A DNA stretch of 64,000 nt from an uncultured Oscillospiraceae bacterium. GTDB lineage: Bacteria > Bacillota > Clostridia > Oscillospirales > Oscillospiraceae. The stretch is from assembly GCA_934561515.1 (NCBI GenBank), contig CAKTGM010000004.1, forward strand, positions 1 to 64,000, written 5' to 3'. The notes beneath the pieces are model-generated. The model ran no database searches and was not told the DNA's origin. It saw only the letters and a list, made by a program, of their open reading frames with translations. Position 1 is the stretch's first letter, and each line of letters starts with the position of its first letter. Shown here in pieces: positions 1 to 7,927 of this stretch. A program made the position numbers and the translations under genes.

Positions 1-975
1 GGAAAAACTGCGATTGCCCGTATGCTCAATGACAGGGGCATACCAAATCCAACTGAATATAAGCGTCTGCATGGCTTGCGGTATCAGCAGCCGAAAACAA
101 AGAACAGCACCCTTTGGAAATACTTTGCTATTTCTGATATGCTGATAAATGAAATCTATATCGGTAATATGGTGCAAGGAAAATACGGCAGCGTTTCCTA
201 TAAGACGAAGCAGAACAAGCCCCGTCCCAAAAGTGAGTGGTATGTCGTAGAGGGTACGCATGAGCCGATTATAGATCGTGAGTTATGGGACAGAGTACAG
301 GCGTTAATCGAACAGAGGGCAAAGCCCTTTGACGTTGGCACAGTCGGTTTATTTGCAAGAAAAGCCCGGTGCGCTAACTGCGGTTACACCATGCGTTCAT
401 CAAAGTCTGCACCGGGGCGCGGAAGCAAACATTATTTACAATGCTCCAACCGCCATGTGGCAAAGGACGCTTGTATCGGCTCTTTTATCTCTGTTGATAA
501 ATTGGAAAGGCTTGTAATAGATGAGCTTAACCGTTTAGCAACCGATTATCTTGACAAAGACGAGTTAGAGCAGAACATTGAGTTTTGCGACAACTTACAG
601 GAGCAGAAAGCCCGTCTACTCTCTGATATTGCAGTCTACGGAAAAAAGGTTGCAGAGTATTCAAAAGGTATTCGGGAGCTTTACATGGATAAGGTCAAGG
701 GCTTAATCTCTGAAAGCGATTATGTAGAAATGTCTAAAGATTTTACCACAGAGCGTGAACGTTTGGAACGTGTAATTGCTGACGGAGAAAAGCAGTTAGC
801 CGAAATCGAAGAAAAAATTGCGGCGGGCGATAATCGCCGCGAACTGATTGAACAATACACCAACTTGGAACACCTTACCCGCGAGATTGTGGAAACGCTG
901 ATTGATTATATATCCGTCGGCAAGCGTATTCCGGGAACAAGGAACGTTCCGATTGAAATTCACTGGAACTTTTAA
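1..975 (+). CDS. Large serine recombinase, C-terminal part (5' end outside window)
   Basis: The frame is open from base 1, so the gene begins upstream and the N-terminal catalytic resolvase domain is not visible. What remains is the recombinase domain (RARMLND-type helix, then an 'IYIGNMVQGK' stretch), a zinc ribbon with Cys pairs ('CANC', then CSNR and a further Cys about ten residues on), and a long Lys/Glu-rich coiled coil running almost to the C-terminus. This is the layout of large serine integrases of integrative conjugative elements, which join attP and attB without long repeats. Base composition is clearly more AT-rich than the rest of the window, consistent with transfer. The stop codon lies within about 20 bases of a truncated cotJC gene, so this is the element's right edge. 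Family is confident; the exact element type cannot be told. Confidence 0.93.
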   Translation, partial: GKTAIARMLNDRGIPNPTEYKRLHGLRYQQPKTKNSTLWKYFAISDMLINEIYIGNMVQGKYGSVSYKTKQNKPRPKSEWYVVEGTHEPIIDRELWDRVQALIEQRAKPFDVGTVGLFARKARCANCGYTMRSSKSAPGRGSKHYLQCSNRHVAKDACIGSFISVDKLERLVIDELNRLATDYLDKDELEQNIEFCDNLQEQKARLLSDIAVYGKKVAEYSKGIRELYMDKVKGLISESDYVEMSKDFTTERERLERVIADGEKQLAEIEEKIAAGDNRRELIEQYTNLEHLTREIVETLIDYISVGKRIPGTRNVPIEIHWNF

Positions 976-995
976 TCACAAGTTGTTCTTATATG
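976..995. mobile_element. Probable right attachment junction of an integrated element
   Basis: The recombinase stop codon is at 973-975 and recognisable CotJC sequence starts with the codons for IAAEQKAR at 996. The crossover must lie in these roughly 20 bases. Large serine recombinases cross over at a 2-bp core, so no long direct repeat is expected. The other end of the element is outside the window, so the exact core cannot be fixed. Confidence 0.6.
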
Positions 996-1196
996 ATTGC
1001 AGCAGAGCAGAAGGCCCGTGTGACCTACGACAACATTCTCCGCCTTTCCGACGATCCCGACGTCAGCGACGTCATCAAGTTCCTGCGAGCGCGCGAAGTC
1101 GTGCACTTCCAGCGTTTCGGCGAGGGGCTGCGGCTTGCGCGAGAGCGCATGAACGAGAAAAACGTCTACTATGTGAACCCGAGCTTTGATAAATAA
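993..1196 (+). pseudogene. cotJC: 3' fragment of spore coat protein CotJC (manganese catalase family), split by the element
   Basis: The 67 codons read IAAEQKARVTYDNIL, later 'FLRAREVVHFQRFGEGL' and end NPSFDK. These are the hallmark C-terminal motifs of CotJC, a di-manganese catalase-like spore coat protein of about 200 residues; the E/H residues of 'REVVHF' are metal ligands in the family. The N-terminal two thirds is missing here and no ribosome binding site precedes the ATG at 993, so the fragment is probably not translated by itself. The missing part should lie at the far end of the inserted element outside the window. Whether the gene is dead or restored by excision is not shown. Confidence 0.85.
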
Positions 1197-1333
1197 ATGA
1201 AGCAGGATGAGCGCGATCGAGCGGCAGCGTGCGCTGTGCCTCCGCCCGGTCTGCGCTCTTCCCCGTTCTCCCCCCTGCGCTGCGCGCAGCGGCGAAAAGC
1301 ATCCGCCTTTGGGCTTTGGCGCACCTCTGCCTA
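1197..1333. other. Intergenic spacer without recognisable gene
   Basis: GC-rich spacer between the cotJC fragment and the MFS transporter promoter. It contains a 14-bp perfect palindrome CGCTGCGCGCAGCG at 1278-1291, with no following T-run. Nothing else is recognisable. Confidence 0.5.
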
Positions 1334-1363
1334 TTGACATGGCGCGGCAAAAGCGCCTATCAT
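1334..1363 (+). promoter_or_regulatory. Sigma-A-type promoter of the MFS gene
   Basis: TTGACA at 1334-1339 and TATCAT at 1358-1363 with an 18-base spacer, about 45 bases upstream of the MFS start codon. This also separates the transporter from the cotJC fragment. Confidence 0.7.
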
Positions 1364-1408
1364 GGTAAGGCTTGTGTGAGCGCAATTTCAGGGAGAGGAT
1401 GAACGAAG

Positions 1409-2632
1409 ATGAAGAAGAAATGGTCGCAGGCAATGACCTTCATCGTGCTTTTTGGCATTGTGAGCCTGTTTTCCGACATGACGCACGAGGGCGCATCCAG
1501 CATCCGCGGGGCGTATCTTTCCCTTCTGGGAGCGAGCGCGGGCATGATCGGCTTTGTGTCCGGCCTCGGCGAGCTCGTGGGCTACTCGATGCGCTATGTC
1601 TTCGGTAAGCTCACGGACAAGACGAAGCGTTACTGGCCGATGACGATCTTTGGCTATGTTCTCGATATTCTGGCCGTCCCCGCGCTGGCGCTCGTCGGCG
1701 AGCACGGCTGGATGTGGGCCTGCGCACTGCTCATCATTCAGCGCATGGGCAAGGCCATCAAAAAGCCTGCAAAGGACACGATCATGTCCTTCGCCGCCTC
1801 GCAGGAGGGCGTGGGCAGGAGCTTTGGCATTCAGGAGGTGCTCGATCAGATCGGCGCGTTCGCGGGCCCGGTGCTGCTCTACCTCGTGATGCTCTTTCAG
1901 ACCGACGGCACGACCTTTTTAGTCTATTCCCGCTGCTTTGCCGTGCTCGCCATTCCGGGAGCGATCACGCTCCTGCTGCTGCTCTTCACGCGCATGAAGT
2001 TCCCGAACCCCGAGCGTTTTGAGCCCGAGCCGAAGGAATACGTGCCCTTCCGGATGAAAAAGGAATTCGTGCTCTACATTGCGGGCATCAGCCTCTTTGC
2101 CTTCGGCTTTATCGACTATTCCATCGTCATCATGCACGTCTCGCGCACCTATACGCAGCTTGCCGCCGGCCTTGCCGAAACGACCTCGCTCGTCAGCAGC
2201 GGTTCCCTGCCGCTTTTGTATGCAGGCGCGATGCTCGTCGACGCGGTCGCAGCGCTCGTTTTCGGCATGATGTACGACAAAAAGGGCGTGCGCGCGCTCG
2301 TGTGGTCCACGCTCCTGTCCGCGCCGTTTGCCATCTTCGTCTTCTGCGCGGATGGCGTGCCGATGCTGCTGCTCGGCATTGCGCTCTGGGGCGTCGGCAT
2401 GGGCGCGCAGGAATCCATCCTCAAGGCCGCGGTCACGAGCATGGTACCCAAGGCCAGCCGCGCCACGGGCTACGGCATTTTTGAGTGCTCATTCGGCGTA
2501 TTCTGGTTTCTGGGGAGCTGGCTGCTCGGCGTGCTGTATGATGTCAGCATCCCCGCGATGGCGGCGGTGTCGGTCGCGTCTCAGCTTGCGGCCATCCCGC
2601 TCTACATCGCCTCGCAGCGGCTGCACGAGTGA
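1409..2632 (+). CDS. Major facilitator superfamily transporter
   Basis: A 407-residue, strongly hydrophobic protein with about twelve membrane spans, the usual MFS length. The loop after the second span carries 'GKLTDKTKRYW', a version of the conserved MFS loop 2-3 motif, and a related loop 'GMMYDKKGVR' occurs near residue 290 in the second half, as expected from the internal duplication. An acidic 'SDMTHEG' follows the first helix. The start is chosen because GAGAGG lies just upstream. It is a single-gene unit between its own promoter and a strong terminator. Substrate cannot be inferred; an efflux or sugar/drug-type permease is possible. Confidence 0.88.
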   Translation: MKKKWSQAMTFIVLFGIVSLFSDMTHEGASSIRGAYLSLLGASAGMIGFVSGLGELVGYSMRYVFGKLTDKTKRYWPMTIFGYVLDILAVPALALVGEHGWMWACALLIIQRMGKAIKKPAKDTIMSFAASQEGVGRSFGIQEVLDQIGAFAGPVLLYLVMLFQTDGTTFLVYSRCFAVLAIPGAITLLLLLFTRMKFPNPERFEPEPKEYVPFRMKKEFVLYIAGISLFAFGFIDYSIVIMHVSRTYTQLAAGLAETTSLVSSGSLPLLYAGAMLVDAVAALVFGMMYDKKGVRALVWSTLLSAPFAIFVFCADGVPMLLLGIALWGVGMGAQESILKAAVTSMVPKASRATGYGIFECSFGVFWFLGSWLLGVLYDVSIPAMAAVSVASQLAAIPLYIASQRLHE

Positions 2633-2660
2633 GCGCGCAGGAAAATCCTTCGATCAATGC

Positions 2661-2702
2661 AAAAAGGAAGGCTCCTCTTTCAAGAGAAGCCTTCCTTTTT
2701 TG
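2661..2702. terminator. Bidirectional intrinsic terminator
   Basis: Near-perfect hairpin: AAAAAGGAAGGCT paired with AGCCTTCCTTTTT, with an inner CTCTT/AAGAG extension and T-runs on both strands. It serves the MFS gene on plus and the Rrf2 regulator on minus. Confidence 0.9.
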
Positions 2703-2744
2703 CCCTTACAGCGCGCCCGCGCGGGAGAAGCTCGAGTGCTTCCG

Positions 2745-3173
2745 TCAGATGACGTAATCGAATCCGCCGTCCTCGCGCAGGAGACTTGCCAGCGTGTACT
2801 GGTCGAGGTAATTGTTGATGACGTCGTTCAGCCCCGCCCAGAGCGAGAGCGTGCGGCACTCCGAGGCGCGCTCGCAGGGCGTGCCGCCCGAGTCAAGGCA
2901 GGCGACCGGGGCAAGCGTGCCTTCCATCAGGCGCAGGATGTGACCTGCGGTGAGCTGGTCGGGGCTCTTGCACAGGCGGTAGCCGCCGCCCTTGCCGCGC
3001 ATCCCCTCCACCACGCCGCCCTTGACGAGCGTTTTGACGATGCTCTCCAGATATTTTTCCGATATGCCCTGTCGCTTGGCGATCGCCTTGAGCGGGATAT
3101 AGCCGCCCGACTGGTGCTCTGCCATGTCGATGAGCACGCGCAGCGCATAGCGTCCCTTCGTTGAAATCATCAT
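2745..3173 (-). CDS. Rrf2/IscR-family transcriptional regulator, probable [Fe-S] or cysteine sensor
   Basis: A 142-residue winged-helix protein beginning MMISTKGRYALRVLIDMA, the signature Rrf2 start. The wing region 'VEGMRGKGGGYRL' follows the recognition helix. Cys92, Cys100 and Cys106 (C-x7-C-x5-C) are spaced much like the [2Fe-2S] ligands of IscR, so a cluster is plausible; CymR-type cysteine regulators belong to the same family. The in-frame extension further upstream has no family similarity, so ATG 3173 (GGAAGG upstream) was chosen. It is transcribed divergently from cysK, whose promoter carries an inverted repeat at the transcription start. Control of cysteine synthesis by this protein is the simplest reading, but is inferred. 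Confidence 0.88.
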   Translation of the reverse strand: MMISTKGRYALRVLIDMAEHQSGGYIPLKAIAKRQGISEKYLESIVKTLVKGGVVEGMRGKGGGYRLCKSPDQLTAGHILRLMEGTLAPVACLDSGGTPCERASECRTLSLWAGLNDVINNYLDQYTLASLLREDGGFDYVI

Positions 3174-3243
3174 AATGCATTCACGCCCTTCCAAGTCGTC
3201 CAGTGAAAAGCACAGCGCTTTTTCGTCTGATTCTGATATTCCT

Positions 3244-3272
3244 ATTATATGACATGGTTTATTCGAATTCAA
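3244..3272 (-). promoter_or_regulatory. Promoter of the Rrf2 regulator gene
   Basis: On the minus strand TTGAAT (3272-3267), a 17-base spacer and a perfect TATAAT (3249-3244), about 70 bases upstream of the ATG. Confidence 0.75.
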
Positions 3273-3298
3273 TAGATTTTTTTTTGCGCAAGTGCCTC

Positions 3299-3327
3299 TT
3301 GACAAACGCAGATGTTGATTCTATAAT
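3299..3327 (+). promoter_or_regulatory. Consensus sigma-A promoter of cysK
   Basis: TTGACA (3299-3304), exactly 17 bases, then TATAAT (3322-3327): both boxes match consensus perfectly, as expected for a promoter whose output is set by a repressor. Confidence 0.88.
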
Positions 3328-3335
3328 CCCCTATA

Positions 3336-3356
3336 TACCTACTTGAAAGGTTGGTA
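3336..3356. promoter_or_regulatory. Candidate operator overlapping the cysK transcription start
   Basis: Imperfect 21-base inverted repeat: TACC at 3336-3339 and GGTA at 3353-3356 with further symmetric AC/GT positions inside. It begins about nine bases after the -10 box, so a bound dimer would block initiation. The neighbouring Rrf2 regulator is the obvious candidate ligand (inference). Confidence 0.5.
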
Positions 3357-3450
3357 GAGATTATGGACCACCTTCGCCTCCCCTTCCGATGTCGCCGCGG
3401 CAGCGTCCGCGCGCCGGACAGAGAATACGAATCATCATGCTTTGAAAATG

Positions 3451-3464
3451 GAACGATATCGTTC
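3451..3464. repeat. Perfect 14-bp palindrome beside the cysK ribosome binding site
   Basis: GAACGATATCGTTC immediately precedes the AGGAGG of cysK. As DNA it could be a second operator; as RNA it could form a small hairpin next to the ribosome binding site. Function unknown. Confidence 0.45.
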
Positions 3465-3478
3465 AGGAGGAATTTGCT

Positions 3479-4411
3479 ATGAGTAAGATCTATACCGCCG
3501 CCGACCAGCTGATCGGCAATACCCCCCTTCTCGAGCTCTCGCGCATCGAAAAGGCGGAAAAGCTGGAGGCAAGACTGCTTGCCAAGCTTGAGTATTTGAA
3601 CCCCGCAGGTTCTGTCAAGGACCGCATCGCCAAGGCCATCCTCGACGATGCGGAGGCGAGCGGCAAGCTGAAGAGCGACTCCGTCATCATCGAGCCGACT
3701 TCCGGCAACACCGGTATCGGCCTTGCCTCCGTCGCCGCCGCGCGCGGCTACCGCATCATCATCGTCATGCCCGAGACGATGAGCGTCGAGCGCCGCCAGC
3801 TGATGAAGGCCTACGGCGCGGAGCTTGTCCTCTCCGACGGCGCCAAGGGCATGAAGGGCGCCATCGCCAAGGCCGAGGAGATCGCCGCGCAGACGCCGAA
3901 CAGCTTCATCGCCGGGCAGTTCGTGAACCCCGCGAACCCCAAGGCGCACTACGAGACGACCGGCCCGGAGATCTGGGCCGATACCGACGGCGCGGTCGAC
4001 ATTTTTGTTGCGGGCGTCGGCACGGGCGGCACGCTGAGCGGCACGGGCAAGTTTCTCAAGGAGCGCAAGCCTTCCGTCAGGGTCGTTGCCGTGGAGCCTG
4101 CCTCCTCCCCTGTTCTGAGCAAGGGCAGCGCGGGCGCGCACAAGATCCAGGGCATCGGCGCGGGCTTTGTGCCCGACGTGCTGGATACGACCGTTTATGA
4201 CGAGGTCATCCCCGTTTCGGATGACGATGCCTTTGCCACCGGCAGACTCATCGGCCGCAGCGAGGGCGTGCTGGTGGGCATTTCCTCCGGCGCGGCGCTC
4301 TGGGCGGGCATCGAGCTTGCCAGGCGCCCCGAGAACAAGGGCAAGACCATCGTTGTCCTCCTGCCCGACACCGGCGACCGTTACCTCTCCACGCCGCTCT
4401 TTCAAGCCTGA
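3479..4411 (+). CDS. cysK: Cysteine synthase A (O-acetylserine sulfhydrylase)
   Basis: Converts O-acetylserine and sulfide to cysteine with pyridoxal phosphate. The 310-residue length is standard. Lys47 in '[11 protein letters not shown]' is the PLP Schiff-base lysine; '[10 protein letters not shown]' near residue 75 binds the substrate carboxylate; '[10 protein letters not shown]' binds the cofactor phosphate; '[10 protein letters not shown]' near the C-terminus completes the fold. AGGAGG sits about eight bases before the ATG. A roughly 145-base leader with a palindrome separates promoter and start. No cysE lies beside it here. The divergent Rrf2 regulator suggests control by cysteine or Fe-S status. 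Confidence 0.97.
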   Translation: MSKIYTAADQLIGNTPLLELSRIEKAEKLEARLLAKLEYLNPAGSVKDRIAKAILDDAEASGKLKSDSVIIEPTSGNTGIGLASVAAARGYRIIIVMPETMSVERRQLMKAYGAELVLSDGAKGMKGAIAKAEEIAAQTPNSFIAGQFVNPANPKAHYETTGPEIWADTDGAVDIFVAGVGTGGTLSGTGKFLKERKPSVRVVAVEPASSPVLSKGSAGAHKIQGIGAGFVPDVLDTTVYDEVIPVSDDDAFATGRLIGRSEGVLVGISSGAALWAGIELARRPENKGKTIVVLLPDTGDRYLSTPLFQA

Positions 4412-4471
4412 GCGCAGCGGGACTTTCCTGCGCCCGTCCCCCACGCTGCCGGAAAAAGAAAATACAGATGC

Positions 4472-4510
4472 AAAAACCCGACCGAAGAATTCGGTCGGGT
4501 TTCCTGTTTT
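4472..4510. terminator. Bidirectional terminator between cysK and rsgA
   Basis: AAACCCGACCGA pairs with TCGGTCGGGTTT around a short loop; T-rich sequence follows on plus and an A-run precedes it, so it also ends the rsgA operon on minus. Confidence 0.85.
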
Positions 4511-5430
4511 TATTTCTGACTGCTCGGGCCGCGCTTGCCGCGTCCCTCCGTCCCTGCGTTCCATTCGCGCAGGTCCTTGAGCTCATCATAGAGGCGGCAG
4601 TAGCTCTCGTGCCGGCCCTTGACGATCTTGCCATCCTTCACGGCCTGCCGCACGGCGCAGCCCTTTTCCTTTGTGTGGCTGCATCCGACAAAGCGGCAGT
4701 CGTCAAGATAGGGCGCGAACTCGGCAAAGCACTCGGGCAGATGCCCCTTGAGCGCAAGGTTCAGCCCCGTCGTCTCAAACGAGGAAAAGCCCGGCGTGTC
4801 GATGATCTCCGCGCCGCAGGGCAGCTCGTAGAGCTCAACGTGGCGCGTTGTGTGCCTGCCGCGTCCGAGCGCCTGACTGACTTCGCCCGTTTTGATCGCC
4901 ATATGCTCGTCGAGCGCGTTGAGAAGGCTCGACTTGCCGACGCCGGAGTTGCCCGTCACGGCGGAGAGCTTGCCCACGAGCTGCGCGCGCAGAAGCTCGA
5001 TGCCCTCCCCCGTCTCCGCGCTGACGCAGACGGTGCGAAAGCCTGCGCTTTCATAGTATTCGCGCAGCGTGTCGGCGGGGTCTAAGTCGCATTTATTGAT
5101 GCAGATGAGCACATCGCAGCCCTTGAGCGCGGCGATGGCCGTCATGCGGTCGACCAGATACGGGTCGGTCTTGGGAATGGCCTGCGAGCAGACGATCACC
5201 ATCTGGTCAATGTTTGCAACGCTCGGCCGCTCAAAGGCGTTGCGGCGCGGGAGAATTTCGTCGATGCGTCCCTCGCCGCCGGGGACCTCGCAGCAGACGA
5301 CATTGTCGCCCACGAGCGGCGAGATGCCCTCGCGGCGGAACTTCCCGCGCGCCTTGCAGGTGAGCAGCCGTCCGTCCTCGCCCTTGACATAGTAGAAGCC
5401 GCTCAGCGCGCGCTGTATCCTTCCCGTCAC
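4510..5430 (-). CDS. rsgA: Ribosome small-subunit-dependent GTPase A (RsgA/YloQ)
   Basis: A circularly permuted GTPase acting in late 30S maturation. The order of motifs shows the permutation: NKCD (G4) at residues 112-115, then P-loop GNSGVGKSS at 160-168, then DTPGF (G3) at 211-215. An N-terminal OB fold precedes, and a C-terminal zinc site is seen in 'CRFVGCSHTKEKGC' (Cys245, Cys250, His252, Cys258). The start is a GTG that overlaps the prkC stop as GTGA. It is the last gene of the long minus-strand operon. The C-terminal tail is Gly/Lys/Arg-rich and low in complexity. Confidence 0.96.
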   Translation of the reverse strand: MTGRIQRALSGFYYVKGEDGRLLTCKARGKFRREGISPLVGDNVVCCEVPGGEGRIDEILPRRNAFERPSVANIDQMVIVCSQAIPKTDPYLVDRMTAIAALKGCDVLICINKCDLDPADTLREYYESAGFRTVCVSAETGEGIELLRAQLVGKLSAVTGNSGVGKSSLLNALDEHMAIKTGEVSQALGRGRHTTRHVELYELPCGAEIIDTPGFSSFETTGLNLALKGHLPECFAEFAPYLDDCRFVGCSHTKEKGCAVRQAVKDGKIVKGRHESYCRLYDELKDLREWNAGTEGRGKRGPSSQK

Positions 5431-7181
5431 GGCAGCTCCTCGCCTCCGATGCCCGGCACATCGCCGCCGTCGTCCACGTCAGGGCCGGAGCTGACGACGA
5501 ACGTGATGACCGAGCCCTCTTTTGTATCCGTATTGGGGGCGATGCTCTGCTCAAGCACCGTGCCCGCGGGACTCACATCCGCGCGCGAGGTGATATCGCC
5601 CACGACAAGCCCCATCTGAGTTGCCTGCTGGCGGACGATCTCAATGTCGCTGCCCGTGAAGGTGATGACCGTGACGGATTTCTTTTCCGAGCCCTTGCTG
5701 ACAACGAGCGACACCGTGTCGCCCGCGCGCAGGGTCGTCCCCGCCTCCGGGAGGGTGCGGATGACATAGCCTGCCGTGATGGTCTCGCTGTATTCCTCCA
5801 GCGTGTCGTCCACCGTGAGGTCAAGGTCGAGATTCTTGAGCTGGAGCGATGCGTTCCGGCGCTCTGAATTGACGAGGTTCGGCATTTTTTCCGTCTTTGC
5901 GCCGGTGCTGACGAAGACCGAGATCACGCGGTTGCCCTTCACGCTCTTGCCGCGCTCGGGCGACTGCTCGATGATCTGGCCCGCCGCGTATTCGCTGCTT
6001 GCGCGCTCGCCGATCTGCTCGATCGTGAAGATGCCCTTCACGTCTTCATCCTCGTTCGCCTCATCGATGGTCATGCCGACAAGATACGGCACGACGTATT
6101 CCTTCTGCTTCTGGTCGCCGCCGAGAAGGTCGCTGAAGATCGCGCGCCAGAGCAGCACGATGAGCACAACGGCGACGACCGCCGCTCCGGCGATCGTCAG
6201 CACGCGGCGCAGGTCAGTCTTGCGCGGCGCATCGTCCTCGTCGTCCTCGTCAGCGCTCTGCGCCTTGGTCGAGGCGGCGTGCACGGCAGGGATATACTGC
6301 GTCGGCTCGTCCACTGCCTCGCGGTGCAGGTCCTCGATGGTGAAGTCGAGGTCGACCTCGGGGTTCTTGCGGAACTCCTCGAGGTCTGCAAGCATCTCAT
6401 TGGCCGAGGCATAGCGCTTATCAATGTCGGACGCCATCGCCTTCATGCAGATGAGCTCCAGCGCTTCGGGCACGTCGGGGTTGATCTCGCGCGGCGAGAG
6501 CGGCACGGAGGACAAATGCTGGATGGCGACGGAAACGGCGTTGTCGCCCTCAAAGGGCAGCCGCCCCGTCAGCATTTCGTAGAGAACCACGCCGGAGGAA
6601 TAGATGTCCGAGCGCGCGTCCGTGCGGTCGCCCTTGGCCTGCTCGGGCGACATATAGTGCACCGACCCGAGCGCCTCCTGCGTGAGCGTGTTGGCGGAGT
6701 TGGCAAGGCAGGCGATGCCGAAGTCGGCGACCTTGACGCTGCCGTCGCGCAGCACCATGATGTTCTGCGGCTTGATGTCGCGGTGGATGATGCCGCGCGA
6801 ATGCGCGTGCGCGAGCGCCTTGGTGATCTGCGTGATGAAATGCAGCGCCTCGCGCCAGTTGAGCTGGCCGCGCTTTTCCATATACTGCTTGAGCGTGATG
6901 CCGTCGATGAGCTCCATGACGATATATTCCGTTTCACCGCGGCTCACGTCGTAGACCGAGACGATGTTCGGGTGCGAGAGCATTGCGACGGCCTGCGACT
7001 CGTCGCGGAAGCGGCGGCGGAAGTCCGCGTCCTCGGCAAGGTCGCTTTTGAGCACCTTGACCGCGACGAGACGGTTCAGGCGGTGGCACTTGGCCTTGTA
7101 GACGACCGCCATGCCGCCGCTGCCGATGACTTCGAGCAGCTCATAGCGGTTGTCGAGCATTTTACCGATCATTTTGTCCAT
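5427..7181 (-). CDS. prkC: PASTA-domain serine/threonine protein kinase (PrkC type)
   Basis: A 584-residue membrane kinase that senses muropeptide or lipid II outside and phosphorylates cell-wall, translation and germination proteins inside. Kinase domain about residues 12-275: glycine loop '[12 protein letters not shown]', Lys in AVKVL, catalytic '[10 protein letters not shown]' (about 133-142), DFG at 153-155 and '[12 protein letters not shown]'. An Asp/Glu-rich juxtamembrane segment is followed by one membrane span near 327-347, then three PASTA repeats to the C-terminus. ATG 7181 is chosen because GAAGGAGGTGG lies just before it; the longer frame would include this site. It overlaps its cognate phosphatase gene's 3' end region, the standard prpC-prkC pair. 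Confidence 0.96.
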   Translation of the reverse strand: MDKMIGKMLDNRYELLEVIGSGGMAVVYKAKCHRLNRLVAVKVLKSDLAEDADFRRRFRDESQAVAMLSHPNIVSVYDVSRGETEYIVMELIDGITLKQYMEKRGQLNWREALHFITQITKALAHAHSRGIIHRDIKPQNIMVLRDGSVKVADFGIACLANSANTLTQEALGSVHYMSPEQAKGDRTDARSDIYSSGVVLYEMLTGRLPFEGDNAVSVAIQHLSSVPLSPREINPDVPEALELICMKAMASDIDKRYASANEMLADLEEFRKNPEVDLDFTIEDLHREAVDEPTQYIPAVHAASTKAQSADEDDEDDAPRKTDLRRVLTIAGAAVVAVVLIVLLWRAIFSDLLGGDQKQKEYVVPYLVGMTIDEANEDEDVKGIFTIEQIGERASSEYAAGQIIEQSPERGKSVKGNRVISVFVSTGAKTEKMPNLVNSERRNASLQLKNLDLDLTVDDTLEEYSETITAGYVIRTLPEAGTTLRAGDTVSLVVSKGSEKKSVTVITFTGSDIEIVRQQATQMGLVVGDITSRADVSPAGTVLEQSIAPNTDTKEGSVITFVVSSGPDVDDGGDVPGIGGEELP

Positions 7182-7198
7182 AGTTCGTGCCACCTCCT

Positions 7199-7927
7199 TC
7201 AATCATGATTTACGAGCACGACCGTCACATTGTCCGGCGCGCCCTGCGCCTTGGCGAGCGCAATAAGGTCGTCAAGATCCTGCTCGCTGCTCTTGCCCGC
7301 GCAGACGGCGCGGCGAATGTCCTCGTCCGTCGCCGTGACGACAAGCCCGTCGGTGCACAGCAGCAGCTTGTCGCCGCGCTGAAAGGCGACCTCGAAGGCG
7401 TCGCACTGCGTCACCTCCTCCGTGCCGAGCGCACGGGTGATGAGGTTGCGGTTGGGGTGCGTGCGCGCTTCCTCGGCGGTGATGTTGCCGCTCTCCACGA
7501 GCGTCTGCACCACGCTGTGGTCGTGCGTGATGCGCGTGATCTCATCGCCGCGGATGAGATAGGCGCGGCTGTCACCCACGTTGCACACGACCGTCCCCTT
7601 TTCGCCTGCCACGGCGGAAACGAGCGTCGTCCCCATGCCGCGGCAGTCGTCCTCCAGCGCGCGCTCATAGACGGCGGTGTTCGCCTGCGCCACGCAGAAG
7701 GACGCGAGCTCTCGCAGCTGCTCGACGCTCATATCCTCGCGCAGCAGCGCGCGAAGCTCCTTCATAAAGGTCTCGACCGCGAGCGAGCTTGCGATCTGCC
7801 CGCCCTCCGCGCCGCCCATGCCGTCGCAGACGACGGCAGCAACGCTCTTTCCGATGGTCTCGACGGCAAAGGTATCCTGATTTTCATGCCGGCGCAGTCC
7901 TACGTCGGTCTTTCCAAGGGCGTTCAT
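7199..7927 (-). CDS. prpC: PP2C-family protein phosphatase (PrpC/Stp)
   Basis: A 242-residue Mn2+/Mg2+-dependent phosphatase that reverses PrkC phosphorylation. Metal-binding motifs are visible: 'RRHENQDTF' (Asp18), 'CDGMGGAEGG' (35-44), 'NVGDSRAYL', and the terminal 'GAPDNVTVVLV'. Length matches the family. Its start overlaps the rlmN stop by four bases and the kinase ribosome binding site lies at its end, so the two are translationally linked. Confidence 0.96.
   Translation of the reverse strand: MNALGKTDVGLRRHENQDTFAVETIGKSVAAVVCDGMGGAEGGQIASSLAVETFMKELRALLREDMSVEQLRELASFCVAQANTAVYERALEDDCRGMGTTLVSAVAGEKGTVVCNVGDSRAYLIRGDEITRITHDHSVVQTLVESGNITAEEARTHPNRNLITRALGTEEVTQCDAFEVAFQRGDKLLLCTDGLVVTATDEDIRRAVCAGKSSEQDLDDLIALAKAQGAPDNVTVVLVNHD

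Noticed and set aside
976..995. tRNA gene as attachment site
   Set aside because: The chromosomal side is clearly cotJC coding sequence, not a tRNA.
1278..1291. 14-bp palindrome as terminator of cotJC
   Set aside because: No T-run follows; in a GC-rich spacer this may be chance.
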